Shown here: piece after piece, positions 15,925 to 25,429 of the stretch
Position numbering within the stretch: position 1 is the stretch's first letter
How the letters are laid out: every line of letters starts with the position of its first letter
Source of the DNA: Lysobacteraceae bacterium
GTDB taxonomy: Bacteria; Pseudomonadota; Gammaproteobacteria; Xanthomonadales; Xanthomonadaceae
DNA: 64,000 nucleotides
NCBI GenBank assembly: GCA_023954075.1
Contig: JAMLIV010000009.1
Location: forward strand, 1-64,000
Direction: 5' to 3'
Program-made: the position numbers and the translations under genes
The notes under the pieces: model-generated
Told to the model about the DNA's origin: nothing
Database searches by the model: none
Seen by the model: the letters and a program-made list of their open reading frames with translations, nothing else

Positions 15925-18227
15925 CGTTCCTCTCCTGCGCCAAACCATTGTCGCAACTGTGCCAGGCGGCAGTGCCGGGTTTCCACGGGCAGAGCGCCGG
16001 CCACGAACACGAACCGCTGTGCGCCGGGGCACTCGGGATCGGTCAACGCAAACTCTTCCGCGTCCACATAGGCCCATTCCAGGCCGTCCTCGTCGACCGC
16101 CAGCGGCAGCGTGGGCACGTGTGCGAACAGCTCGCCCCAGATCTTCATCGCGCCGGTCGAACCGAACAAACCCGTGGGCTGGTTGGCGTCGTTGCCGACC
16201 CAGACCACGGCCAGGTGCGCGCCGGTGTAGCCGGCAAACCAGCTGTCGCGGCTGTCGTTGCTGGTGCCGGTCTTGCCGGCGGCGTCGAGCCAGCCCAGGC
16301 CGGAGCCGCCGAGCGCGCGCGCGGTGCCTTCGCGCACCGTGTCCTGCAGCGCGAGGGAGACCAGCCGGGCGGCGATGGTGTCGCCGCGCTGCGGCGGCGC
16401 GGGCGCGGCGTCGTAGCGCTTCAGCGGCGCGCCCCCGGGATCGAGCACGCCGCGCACCGCGCGCAGCGGCTGGATCTGGCCGCCGGAAGCGATGAACTGG
16501 TAGGCCTGGGTCATCTGCAGCGGCGAGAGATCCACCGCGCCGAGCAGCAGGGAGGGATTGGGCACGGCGTCGATGGCGGCCAGCACGCCCAGCAGCCGCG
16601 CCAGGCGCTCCACCCCGACGTCCATGCCGATGCGCACCGTGGCCTGGTTGTAGGAGCGCACCAGCGCGTCGCGCAGGCTCACGCGGCCGTGGCTGCGGCC
16701 ATCGACGTTTTCCGGGCTCCAGCTGCGGTTGCCGGGAAGGCGCAGGGTGATCGGCGCATCGTCCACGCGCGTGGCCAGCGCGTAGCGCCCCGGCTGGGCC
16801 AGCGCCAAGAGGTAGACGAAGGGCTTGAGCAGGGAGCCGACCGGGCGGCGCGCGTCGAGCGCGCGGTTGAAGCCGTGGTCGTTGCGGTCGCGCGCGCCGA
16901 CCACGGCCAGGATTTCGCCCTGCCGCGTATCGGTCAGCACCAGCGCGGCCTGCAGCGCCGGCCGCCCCTTCTGTTCCAGCGCGGCAAGCTGGCCGGCCAC
17001 GACGCGTTCGGCGGCGTTCTGGGCCGAGGGCGAGAGCGTGGTCAGCACGGTCAGACCTGCACCGCGCAGCGCATCGGGCGCATAGTCGCGCTGCAACTGG
17101 TCGCGCACCAGCGCCATGAAGGCCGGATAGCGGTTGCGCGACAGGCTGCCGGCCGGCGTGACAGCCAGCGGGCGCGAGCGCGCGGCATCGTGTACGGCCT
17201 GGGTGATGAGCCCGGTTTCGAGCATCTGCCCGAGCACCACGTTGCGGCGCTTGAGCGCGCTTTCCGGCTTGCGGCGCGGGTCGTGCAGCGAAGGTCCCTG
17301 GATCATCCCGACCAGAAGCGCGATGTCGGATTCCGACAGCTGGTCGAGCTCGCGCCCGAACCAGAAATCGGCACCCGCGGCGACCCCGTGCACGGCCTGG
17401 CTGCCCTGCTGCCCGAGGTAGACCTCGTTGAGATAGGCCTCGAGGATCGTGCGCTTGTCGAAGCGCGCCTCGATGATGACGGCGTAGAGCATTTCCCGCA
17501 GCTTGCGCCCGAGACGCTGTTCGCGGGTGAGGTAGAGGTTCCGCACCAGCTGCTGGGTCAGCGTGCTGGCACCCTGGCGCAGCTCGCCGTGGCGCAGGTT
17601 GACCCAGGCCGCGCGCAGGATGCCGCGCCAGTCGATCCCGCGGTGGTGCTTGAAGCCGCGATCCTCGACTGCCTGCAGGGTAGTGACCAGAAGCGGCGGC
17701 ACGTCCTCCAGCCGCACCAGCCGGCGCTCTTCCTGGGTTTCGCCGTAGAGGGTGGCGATACGCGCAGGATCCAGCCGCACCCGCGCCAGCGCGCGATCGC
17801 CGCTGCGGATCGAACGCACCCGGCCGCCGCCCAGCGTCACGGCAACCTGCTGTGCCGGCCAGGCTCCGTCCAGGTCGCTGAAGCCGCGGGTGGCGATGGT
17901 GAACTTTCCGCCCTGGCGCGCGTAGCTGCCCGGCCGGCGCGGCGCATCCACCTTCATGTAGCGGGACGCGGCCAGTTCGGCTTCCAGCGTCTCGGGCGTC
18001 ATCGCGCCCTCGGGCAGCAGCTCCAGCGGTTGCGCCAGCACGCGCGTGGGCACCTGCCAGGTCAGGCGACCGAAAGCCGCGCGCACCTGCCGGTCCGCGA
18101 TCCAGACATAGGGGCCGAGAAAGCCGATCCCGAGCCCAAGACCCAGCAGCACCAGCGGCAGCAGACGGCGGATCCAGCCCCGGTTTTGCGACCGGACAGT
18201 GCGGTTCTTTGTGGGGAGTGCGGCCAA
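15921..18227 (-). CDS. mrcB: Penicillin-binding protein 1B (class A PBP)
   Basis: A 768-aa bifunctional peptidoglycan synthase. It has a short cytoplasmic tail, one membrane helix (LLPLVLLGLGLGIGFLGPYVW, residues ~22-42), a UB2H-like region, then the GT51 glycosyltransferase with catalytic Glu in EDRGFKHH (~residue 188) and GASTLTQQLVRNLYLT. The transpeptidase follows with SxxK in GSLLKPF (~463), SYN in RSYNQATVRIG and KTG in AGKTGTSND (~650). TTG 18227 is the only start available that keeps the membrane anchor. It is first in an operon with the LpoP-like gene. Confidence 0.95.
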   Translation of the reverse strand: MAALPTKNRTVRSQNRGWIRRLLPLVLLGLGLGIGFLGPYVWIADRQVRAAFGRLTWQVPTRVLAQPLELLPEGAMTPETLEAELAASRYMKVDAPRRPGSYARQGGKFTIATRGFSDLDGAWPAQQVAVTLGGGRVRSIRSGDRALARVRLDPARIATLYGETQEERRLVRLEDVPPLLVTTLQAVEDRGFKHHRGIDWRGILRAAWVNLRHGELRQGASTLTQQLVRNLYLTREQRLGRKLREMLYAVIIEARFDKRTILEAYLNEVYLGQQGSQAVHGVAAGADFWFGRELDQLSESDIALLVGMIQGPSLHDPRRKPESALKRRNVVLGQMLETGLITQAVHDAARSRPLAVTPAGSLSRNRYPAFMALVRDQLQRDYAPDALRGAGLTVLTTLSPSAQNAAERVVAGQLAALEQKGRPALQAALVLTDTRQGEILAVVGARDRNDHGFNRALDARRPVGSLLKPFVYLLALAQPGRYALATRVDDAPITLRLPGNRSWSPENVDGRSHGRVSLRDALVRSYNQATVRIGMDVGVERLARLLGVLAAIDAVPNPSLLLGAVDLSPLQMTQAYQFIASGGQIQPLRAVRGVLDPGGAPLKRYDAAPAPPQRGDTIAARLVSLALQDTVREGTARALGGSGLGWLDAAGKTGTSNDSRDSWFAGYTGAHLAVVWVGNDANQPTGLFGSTGAMKIWGELFAHVPTLPLAVDEDGLEWAYVDAEEFALTDPECPGAQRFVFVAGALPVETRHCRLAQLRQWFGAGEER

Positions 18228-18347
18228 GGATCAGGCGTGGGAAAAGACGACAGGCGACAGTGTAGCGGTTGCGTGCTGGCAGCACGGAGGCGATTGCGAG
18301 GATAATTGGCGATCTTTTGTCCCGGACCGAGCCCGCTCGGCATTTCG

Positions 18348-21300
18348 TTGACCCAGGTCGCCAGCACACCACCGACCCTTTGCCTTTACGCCGCAACCTC
18401 GCGCACGGATGCGGAAGCGGGCGTGCCCGACGGCCTTCCGGCGGACGTCGCGGTCTTCCAGTTCGCGCACGACGGGCAGGCCAGCCCTGCCTGGGCGGCG
18501 CTGCGCGCCTGCGCCACCGCCCACCCCGGCCGCGACATCCTGCTGCTGGAGCGCGGCACGCGCCTGCCCGAAGGTGCATGGCACCGGTTATGCGCGGCAC
18601 AGGAACCGGGTTTCGACGTCATCTCGCCGCTGTCGCCGGGCATCGCGGCCTTCGATCCGTTCGCGGAAGCGGCCCGCCCCGCCTCCACCGATGACGCCGA
18701 TGCCTGCGTCTGGATGCTTTCCGAACGCGAGCCGATCCCGTGCGCGGCGTGGCTGCCGGCCTGCGCCTTGTGGAGGGCGTCGGCGCTGGCCGACCTCGAC
18801 GCGCTGGCCGGAGCCGAGGGCGAGCTGCCGCCGGGCCTGCAGGCCGCCCTGCTCGACAGCATTTACGTCGATTGCGCCGGCGCGGGCATCGACCTGCCCG
18901 CCATCCCGGCCGCGATCACCGTGCTGCGCGACCGCATCGTGGCGCTGGAGGGGCGCATTCCCGTCGCGGTCGGACGCGACGCGCGCCCGGTGCTGCTGCA
19001 CGTCCTGCACGGCTGGGGCGGCGGGGTACAGCGCTTCGTCGCGGATCTGATGCGCGCCAGCCGCGGCTATCGCCACCTCGCCCTGGTCGCGCGCGGCAGC
19101 AGCGCGCGGCGCACGCCGGGCGAGGGGCTGGCTCTGCATGACGATCTGGACGCCCCGCCGCTGGCCGCGTGGCCGCTGGCGCTGGGCATCGAGGCCACGG
19201 CGCTGGCTTCGTGCGAATACCGTGCCGTACTGGATCGGGTCCTGCGGCGCTACGGCGTGGGTCAGGTGCTCGTTTCCTCGCTGATCGGCCACGGCTTGGA
19301 CGCCCTGCGCACCGGCCTGCCCACCGCCTTGGTCTGCCACGACTACTACCCGCTGTGGCCGATTCTGCACGCCGACTTCGGCGACGCGCGCGCGGACTTC
19401 TCACCCGGCGCGCTGGACGCGGCGCTGGACGACACCGACGATCGCTTCCAGTTCGCGGAAACCCGCCCGTCGGCCTGGCGTCGGCTGCGCGAAGACCACG
19501 TCGCCGCGCTGCTGTCCGCGCGCACCCCGCTGTTCTGCCCCAGTCGCAGCGTCCACGCCAACCTCACCCGCATCGAGCCGCGCCTGGCGAACCTGCCCTG
19601 GCACCTGGTCCCGCATGGGATGGCACCCTGGCCGGTGCCGGTCGAGGCCGTTCAGCCGCCGCCTCGCGACGGGCTGCGCGTGCTGGTGCTCGGCCGCATC
19701 AACGGCGGCAAGGGCGAGGATCTGCTGGCTGGATTGCTGCCGCGGCGCGATCCGCGCATCGAGTTCCTGCTTCTCGGCACCGGCCGCGCCGGGATGCGCT
19801 TCTTCGGGCAGTCCGGCGTCCACCTGCGCATGGATTACCGGCACGAGGAACTGCCCGACCTGGTGCGCCGCTTCGCCCCCGATCTGGCCCTGATCCCGGT
19901 GACGGTGGCCGAAACCTTCAGCTATACGCTCTCCGAGCTGTGGAGCCTGGGCGTGCCGGTGCTGGCCACTCGTATGGGCGCGCTGGTGGAGCGCATCGAA
20001 GAAGGCGTGACGGGTCTCCTGGTCGATGCCACCCCCGAAGCGGTCGCGCAGGCGCTGGCGGCGCTACGCGAAGACCGCAGCACGCTCGCGCCGCTGCGCG
20101 TGGTGCGCACCCTGCCCACCCTGGCCGACATGGCCGATGCCTACGAGGCCGCGCTGCCGGCAGCTGCGGCCCCGGAGCGCGGCACTCCGGCACCCGCCGG
20201 TCCGGTCGAATCCGCGCGGCGCAGCGTTCTGCAGCGCGACCACGCGCGCGCAGTCATCGCCCTGGAGATCGCGCACAAGGAGCTGGCCGCGCGCCAGCGC
20301 GAGGTCGAGCAGCGCACGCTCTGGGCCGACCGGCTGCAGGAGCAGCTCGACGAACGCACCGCATGGGCCAAATCCCTGGCCGGCGACCTGGGCAAGGCGC
20401 ACGATGACCTGGGCGAACTGCAGGCCGAGTTCGACGAGCGCACGCGCTGGGCCATGACGCTGCGCGCGGAGCTGGAGGAAAGCGAGGCCGAACTGGCCAA
20501 CCGCGCGCTCGCCCTGGAATCGGCCGCTGCACACGCCCAGACCCTGATCCACGAGCGCGATGCGACGGTGCGCGAACGCGACGAGGTGCAGCGCGAACGC
20601 GACCGCATCCTCGCCAGCCGCTCCTGGCGCATGACCCGTCCGCTGCGCTACGCCCACCGGCAGATCGGAAAGCTCGCATCGCGCATCCGGTTTCGCGCCC
20701 AGCGCCTCGTCAACGCCTGGTGCCGCGCCCTCATCAGCCTGCGCAGCCGCGGCCTGCGCGGCACCTGGCATCGCCTTCGCCAGGAGCTGCGCCCGGCACC
20801 GCAGGTAGTGCCCATGGTGCTGCCGGACGCCGGCGGTGGCATCGACGTGGGCGACATCGCGCTGCCGGTGAGCGACACACCCACGGTCAGCATCGTGATC
20901 CCGGTCTACAACCACCTCGATGCCACCCTGGTCTGCCTGCGCTCGCTGGCGCAGACGACGAACGCCACCGCACACGAGATCATCGTGGTGGACGACTGCT
21001 CCAGCGACGAAACCGCCGCGGTGCTGCCCGTGATCGCCGGCCTGCGCTACCAGCGCAACGCCCGGAACCTGGGCTTCATCGGTGCCTGCAACGCCGGCGC
21101 GGCGAACGCGCGCGGCGACTACGTGGTGTTCCTCAACAACGACACCGCGGTGCAAGACGGCTGGCTCGACGCCCTGATCGGCACCTTCGACCAGCACCGC
21201 GACGTCGGCCTGGTCGGCGCCAAGCTGGTCTACCCGGATGGGCGCCTGCAGGAGGCCGGCGGCATCGTGTTCTCCGACGGCTCGGGCTGGAACTACGGGC

Positions 21301-22772
21301 GCTTCGACGACCCGGCCAAGCCCGAATACAACTTCGTGCGCGAGGTGGACTACTGCTCGGGCGCGGCGATCGCGCTGCCGACGACGCTGTTCCGCCGCTT
21401 CCGCGGCTTCGACGCGCACTACGCGCCGGCCTACTACGAGGACACCGACCTTGCGATGAAGGTGCGCCAGGCCGGGCTGCGCGTGCTCTACCAGCCGGCC
21501 TCGGTGGTGGTGCACTTCGAAGGCATCAGCTCGGGCACCGACACCTCCAGCGGCACCAAGCGCTATCAGGTGGTGAACAAGGAAAAGTTCTTCGCGCGCT
21601 GGAAGGACGCCCTCGCCAGCCACCCCGATCCGGCCCGCACCGCGCCGCAGGACATCGTGAAGGCGCGCCAGCACCGCGCCCGCAGGCAGGTGCTGGTGAT
21701 CGACGCCACCACGCCCCAGCCCGACCACGACTCGGGCTCGGTGCGCCTGTGCAACATCCTGCGCCTGCTGCGCGAGGACGGGCATGCGGTCACCTTCTTC
21801 GCCGACAACCGCGCCTGGGTGGAACGCTACACGCCGGCGCTGCAGCAGATGGGCGTCGAGGTGCTCTGGCACCCGCACCTGTCCGATCCGGTGAGCTGGT
21901 TCGAGCACAACGGCGCACGCCTGGACCTGGTCTTCGTCTCGCGCCACTACATCGCCTCCAACTACGTCGACCTGGTGCGCCGCCACGCGCCGCGCGCGAC
22001 GCTGGCCTTCGACACCGTGGATCTCCACTACCTGCGCGAACAGCGTGCGGCCGAGCTGGCCGGCAGCAGCGAGATGGCACGCACCGCGGAAAAGACCCGC
22101 GAGCAGGAGCTGCGCCTGATCCGGGAATGCGACGTGACCCTGGTCGTGAGCCCGGTGGAGAAGGAGCTGCTGGCGAAGGATGCGCCGGGCGCACGGGTGG
22201 AGGTGCTTTCCAACGTGCACGAGATCTTCGGGCGTCGCCGGGATTTCTCCGAACGCGCCGACATCATGTTCATCGGCGGCTACCAGCATCCGCCCAACGT
22301 GGATGCCGCCGTCTGGTTCGCCACGCAGATCCTGCCGCGCGTGCACGCCGAGATTCCGGAGCTGGTCTTCCATCTGATCGGCAGCAAGGCACCGGCCGAA
22401 GTCAGGGCGCTGGGCGAGCTGCCCGGCGTCGTTTTCCACGGGTTCGTGGAGGACATCGAGCCCTTCCTCGACGGCTGCCGCCTGGCGGTCGCGCCGCTGC
22501 GCTACGGTGCCGGGGTCAAGGGCAAGGTCAACATGAGCATGAGCTACGGCCAGCCGGTGGTGGCCACGCCCGTCGCGGTGGAAGGCATGTACGCCGAGCC
22601 GGGCCGCGAGGTGCTGGTGGCCGAGACGCCGGAAGCGTTCGCCGCCCAGGTGATCCGCGCCTACCGCGATCCGGCGCTGTGGACGCGACTTTCCGACGGC
22701 GGCCTCGCCAACGTGGCGCGCCACTTCTCCTTCGATTCGGCGCGCGACGCGCTGCGCCGTCTGCTGGGCTAA
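18348..22772 (+). CDS. Giant multi-domain glycosyltransferase (GT4 + coiled coil + GT2 + GT4)
   Basis: About 1,474 aa. Residues ~1-195 look like a decayed GT2 (DILLLERGTRLPEGAWHRL resembles the NND strand without the acidic pair). A GT4 module spans ~212-604 (LHVLHGWGGGVQRF, ETFSYTLSELWSLGVPVLA). A charged coiled coil spans ~623-757. A GT2 at ~846-1090 has VSIVIPVYNHLDATL, FLNNDTAV and YYEDTDLAMKVRQAG. A second GT4 spans ~1113-1474 (IGGYQHPPNVDAAVWF, APLRYGAGVKGKVNMSMSYG). Such proteins assemble repeat units of surface polysaccharide in the cytoplasm; the product is unknown. TTG 18348 is preferred because a GATAAT box (18301-18306) precedes it; an in-frame TTG at 18306 overlaps that box. It overlaps the kinase gene at the stop codons. 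Confidence 0.88.
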   Translation: MTQVASTPPTLCLYAATSRTDAEAGVPDGLPADVAVFQFAHDGQASPAWAALRACATAHPGRDILLLERGTRLPEGAWHRLCAAQEPGFDVISPLSPGIAAFDPFAEAARPASTDDADACVWMLSEREPIPCAAWLPACALWRASALADLDALAGAEGELPPGLQAALLDSIYVDCAGAGIDLPAIPAAITVLRDRIVALEGRIPVAVGRDARPVLLHVLHGWGGGVQRFVADLMRASRGYRHLALVARGSSARRTPGEGLALHDDLDAPPLAAWPLALGIEATALASCEYRAVLDRVLRRYGVGQVLVSSLIGHGLDALRTGLPTALVCHDYYPLWPILHADFGDARADFSPGALDAALDDTDDRFQFAETRPSAWRRLREDHVAALLSARTPLFCPSRSVHANLTRIEPRLANLPWHLVPHGMAPWPVPVEAVQPPPRDGLRVLVLGRINGGKGEDLLAGLLPRRDPRIEFLLLGTGRAGMRFFGQSGVHLRMDYRHEELPDLVRRFAPDLALIPVTVAETFSYTLSELWSLGVPVLATRMGALVERIEEGVTGLLVDATPEAVAQALAALREDRSTLAPLRVVRTLPTLADMADAYEAALPAAAAPERGTPAPAGPVESARRSVLQRDHARAVIALEIAHKELAARQREVEQRTLWADRLQEQLDERTAWAKSLAGDLGKAHDDLGELQAEFDERTRWAMTLRAELEESEAELANRALALESAAAHAQTLIHERDATVRERDEVQRERDRILASRSWRMTRPLRYAHRQIGKLASRIRFRAQRLVNAWCRALISLRSRGLRGTWHRLRQELRPAPQVVPMVLPDAGGGIDVGDIALPVSDTPTVSIVIPVYNHLDATLVCLRSLAQTTNATAHEIIVVDDCSSDETAAVLPVIAGLRYQRNARNLGFIGACNAGAANARGDYVVFLNNDTAVQDGWLDALIGTFDQHRDVGLVGAKLVYPDGRLQEAGGIVFSDGSGWNYGRFDDPAKPEYNFVREVDYCSGAAIALPTTLFRRFRGFDAHYAPAYYEDTDLAMKVRQAGLRVLYQPASVVVHFEGISSGTDTSSGTKRYQVVNKEKFFARWKDALASHPDPARTAPQDIVKARQHRARRQVLVIDATTPQPDHDSGSVRLCNILRLLREDGHAVTFFADNRAWVERYTPALQQMGVEVLWHPHLSDPVSWFEHNGARLDLVFVSRHYIASNYVDLVRRHAPRATLAFDTVDLHYLREQRAAELAGSSEMARTAEKTREQELRLIRECDVTLVVSPVEKELLAKDAPGARVEVLSNVHEIFGRRRDFSERADIMFIGGYQHPPNVDAAVWFATQILPRVHAEIPELVFHLIGSKAPAEVRALGELPGVVFHGFVEDIEPFLDGCRLAVAPLRYGAGVKGKVNMSMSYGQPVVATPVAVEGMYAEPGREVLVAETPEAFAAQVIRAYRDPALWTRLSDGGLANVARHFSFDSARDALRRLLG

Positions 22773-25189
22773 CCGCCGCGCGCCTGCTCCAGCCGCGCCT
22801 GCAGGGCGGGCAGGTCGGTGTTGGCCGGATCCAGCTCGCGCGCCTGATCGAAGGCGCGTGCCGCAAGGTCGATCTCGCCGGCACCGAGGCGTTCGCTGGC
22901 ATAGGCCATGTAGCTGCGCGCCAGGCGCTGGCGCGCACCGGGCAGTCGCGCATCGCCGGCGGAAATCGCCGCGACGGCGTCGAGCGCCCTGCGTGCGGCG
23001 CTGAGTCGATTGGCCACCATGGCTTCCTCGAAGCGCCGCATCGCCCGATCCGGCAGGCCGGCGAGCCCGGCACGCGCCTCGGCGTTGCCCGGCGCCCCGG
23101 AGAGCGCCGCGCGATAGAGGTCGTAGGCGCTGTCGCCGGGCGGCGCGAGGAACTGCCCGGCGTCGGCTGCGGCGCGCGCGCGCGCAAGCAGGTCCGGCAG
23201 GTCCGCGGCATCGGCTGAATCGCCCTGCTGCGCCCGCTGCCGCCGCGTACGCACGTCTTCGAGGTGCCGGCGCGTCGTGGCGACTGCGGTCAGGTCCGGG
23301 GCCAGCGTCTCGGCCCGGTCGATCAGGTTCCGGGCCTCGTCGAAGCGGTAGTCGTCGATGCGATGCGTGGCCTGACCGAGCAGCGCCGTCGCCACTTTGC
23401 GCAGGCCCGCGCGCGCGCGCGCCTGCGCCGGATCATCGGCCAGCACCGCCTGATAGGCCTCCTGCGCATTGGGCTGGCGCGGGGGCACGAGGTGTCCGCG
23501 CGCCAGCAGCGCATCGGCGGCGTCCACGCGCGCAGCGAGATCGTCCGCACGCGCCTGCCGCGCCGCGGCCAGGCGCGCCCGGGCCTCCGGCAGACCGAGG
23601 TGGGACGGATCCAGCGCGGCAACGCGCTCGACCAGGGCAGAACCCGCCTCGAGGTCGCCGGCGGCAATACGCCCGGCGGCCTGCGCGAGCAGCTGGTCGA
23701 GCACGTCGCGCAGGCCCGCAAGCGCCACCGCATTGCCCGGATCCGATGCCAGGATGCGCCGGTACAGGGCGACCGCGCCGTCCTCGCCTTCGTCCAGCCG
23801 CCCGGCGTCCAGCGCGCTGCGCGCCGCGTCGAGCAGATCGACCATCGCGACTTCACGCGCGTCCACGACCTGGAGGCTGCGCGAAAGCTCGGCCACGTCG
23901 GTCGCGGACAAGCCCAGCACGGCCGCCTGCGCGACGAGTTCACGCGCCGGTGCCGAATCACCGTTCTGGAGGGCGGCCCGGGCTGCGGCAACGAGCCGCT
24001 GCCCGACCTCACGCACGCCGCGGCGTGCGGCAAGGCTGTCCGGATCCAGCGCCAACGCGGCCAGGTACAGCTCGCGGGCGCTGGTGTCGCTGCCCGACAG
24101 GTTGCCCTGATCGAGCGCCTCATCCGCAGCCAGCAGCAGGCTGTTCATGCGGGTCACCGGCAGGCCGGCGCGGATCTGGTCCTGGAACAGGTACAGCGCG
24201 CCTCCGGCGAGCACGGCGACCAGCAGGCCGGCCAAGAGCCAGCGCAGGCCGCGCCCGGACTGGCTGGCTGGCGCGCCGCGCGATCGCGCCGGGGTCCGCA
24301 GGACTTCGTCGATGCGTCCGAGGCGCGGTTCGTCGTACCGCTGCGGCGGCAGGTGCGCCGCGTCGGCAGGCGGCGTCACGCGCGTCTCGCGCAGTTCGCT
24401 GGATGCCTGCTCGATGCCGCGAATCGCCGCCACCACCTGCGCACCGCTCTGGTAGCGCCCGTCCGGATCCTTGGCCAGAAGGCCATCGAGCACCGGCTGC
24501 AGCCAGGCCAGATCTTCCGGCAGTCGCGGCATGGGCGCGGTGATGTGCATGATGCCCACCGCGAGCGAGTCCTCGGCCTGGTAGGGCACCTTGCCCACCA
24601 GCATCTCGTACAGCAGGATGCCCAGGCTGTAGAGGTCGGCGCGCCCGTCCAGCGGCAGCCCGCGCGCCTGCTCCGGGCTCATGTAGTGCGGGGTGCCGAT
24701 GATCGCGCCGGTGCGCGTCATGCGGCTGGCGTCGCTGGCGTGGGCGATGCCGAAGTCGGTCAGCACCGCGCTGCCGTCCTCGCGCAGCAGGATGTTGTCG
24801 GGCTTGATGTCCCGATGCACGATGCCGTGCGCACCGGCGTAATCGAGCGCGCCGGCGATCTGGCGCACGACCCTGAGCGCGAAGGCCACGGGCCGCGGCT
24901 CGCCGATCCGCCCCATCACCGGACCGCCGGGCAAGTATTCCATGGCAATGTAGTGGTGCTCGCCGCTCACCCCCACGTCGTGCACCTGCACCACGTTGGG
25001 ATGCCGGAGCCTGGCGGCGATGCGCGCCTCGCGCAGGAAACGCTCGCCGAACTGCTCGTCCCCCAGCAGCGCCTTCGACATCACCTTGAGCGCGACTTCG
25101 CGCTGCACCGACTCCTGCAGCGCCAGATACACGGTCGCCATTCCCCCGCGTCCGAGCGTCCGCACGATCCGGTATCCGGCAATGTCCAA
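22769..25189 (-). CDS. Transmembrane Ser/Thr protein kinase with repeat-rich exterior
   Basis: 806 aa. The Hanks-type kinase (residues ~1-265) has the G-loop GRGGMATVY, Lys35, HRDIKPDN with Asp127, DFG at 145-147 and GTPHYMSPE. A juxtamembrane segment leads to one helix (~313-336, LRWLLAGLLVAVLAGGALYLF). The remaining ~470 residues are Ala-rich helical repeats resembling TPRs, each with a DP(D/S/A)xxx(A/L) pattern, presumably periplasmic. TTG 25189 is used: AGGGGG lies just upstream and kinases of this group start at this point; the open frame upstream is antisense to the GMC gene. The phosphorylation target is unknown. The divergent oxidoreductase and convergent glycosyltransferase are candidates by proximity only. 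Confidence 0.88.
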   Translation of the reverse strand: MDIAGYRIVRTLGRGGMATVYLALQESVQREVALKVMSKALLGDEQFGERFLREARIAARLRHPNVVQVHDVGVSGEHHYIAMEYLPGGPVMGRIGEPRPVAFALRVVRQIAGALDYAGAHGIVHRDIKPDNILLREDGSAVLTDFGIAHASDASRMTRTGAIIGTPHYMSPEQARGLPLDGRADLYSLGILLYEMLVGKVPYQAEDSLAVGIMHITAPMPRLPEDLAWLQPVLDGLLAKDPDGRYQSGAQVVAAIRGIEQASSELRETRVTPPADAAHLPPQRYDEPRLGRIDEVLRTPARSRGAPASQSGRGLRWLLAGLLVAVLAGGALYLFQDQIRAGLPVTRMNSLLLAADEALDQGNLSGSDTSARELYLAALALDPDSLAARRGVREVGQRLVAAARAALQNGDSAPARELVAQAAVLGLSATDVAELSRSLQVVDAREVAMVDLLDAARSALDAGRLDEGEDGAVALYRRILASDPGNAVALAGLRDVLDQLLAQAAGRIAAGDLEAGSALVERVAALDPSHLGLPEARARLAAARQARADDLAARVDAADALLARGHLVPPRQPNAQEAYQAVLADDPAQARARAGLRKVATALLGQATHRIDDYRFDEARNLIDRAETLAPDLTAVATTRRHLEDVRTRRQRAQQGDSADAADLPDLLARARAAADAGQFLAPPGDSAYDLYRAALSGAPGNAEARAGLAGLPDRAMRRFEEAMVANRLSAARRALDAVAAISAGDARLPGARQRLARSYMAYASERLGAGEIDLAARAFDQARELDPANTDLPALQARLEQARGG

Positions 25190-25429
25190 GCCTGCCCCCT
25201 GGGGTTGTGGTGGTGTGTCCGCGCCTGAGGGTCGTGCATCCACCACCCGGCGGGCAGGCGATGGAAAGGGCAGGCACCCGTCGCGCAAGCATAGCAAGAT
25301 GGGGGGTTTTCGCCGCGGCGCGTGCCCCGGGCCGGCGGCGCGCTTTGCCTTTTGCGGAGTGCGGCCTGTAACATTTTTTTCATCTTCGCTCGGGAGCGCC
25401 GACTCTTCGCTCCCTCCGGAACGTCTTTC

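Noticed and set aside
15825-18305. An 826-codon plus-strand frame
   Set aside because: It is antisense to mrcB and shows only compositional bias; mrcB has all its catalytic motifs on the minus strand.
15925-18600. N-terminal extension of the LpoP-like frame
   Set aside because: It lies in another frame of mrcB; the lipoprotein signal begins at ATG 15924.
20064-22724. An 886-codon minus-strand frame inside the giant glycosyltransferase
   Set aside because: Shadow frame; the plus strand encodes recognisable GT motifs throughout.
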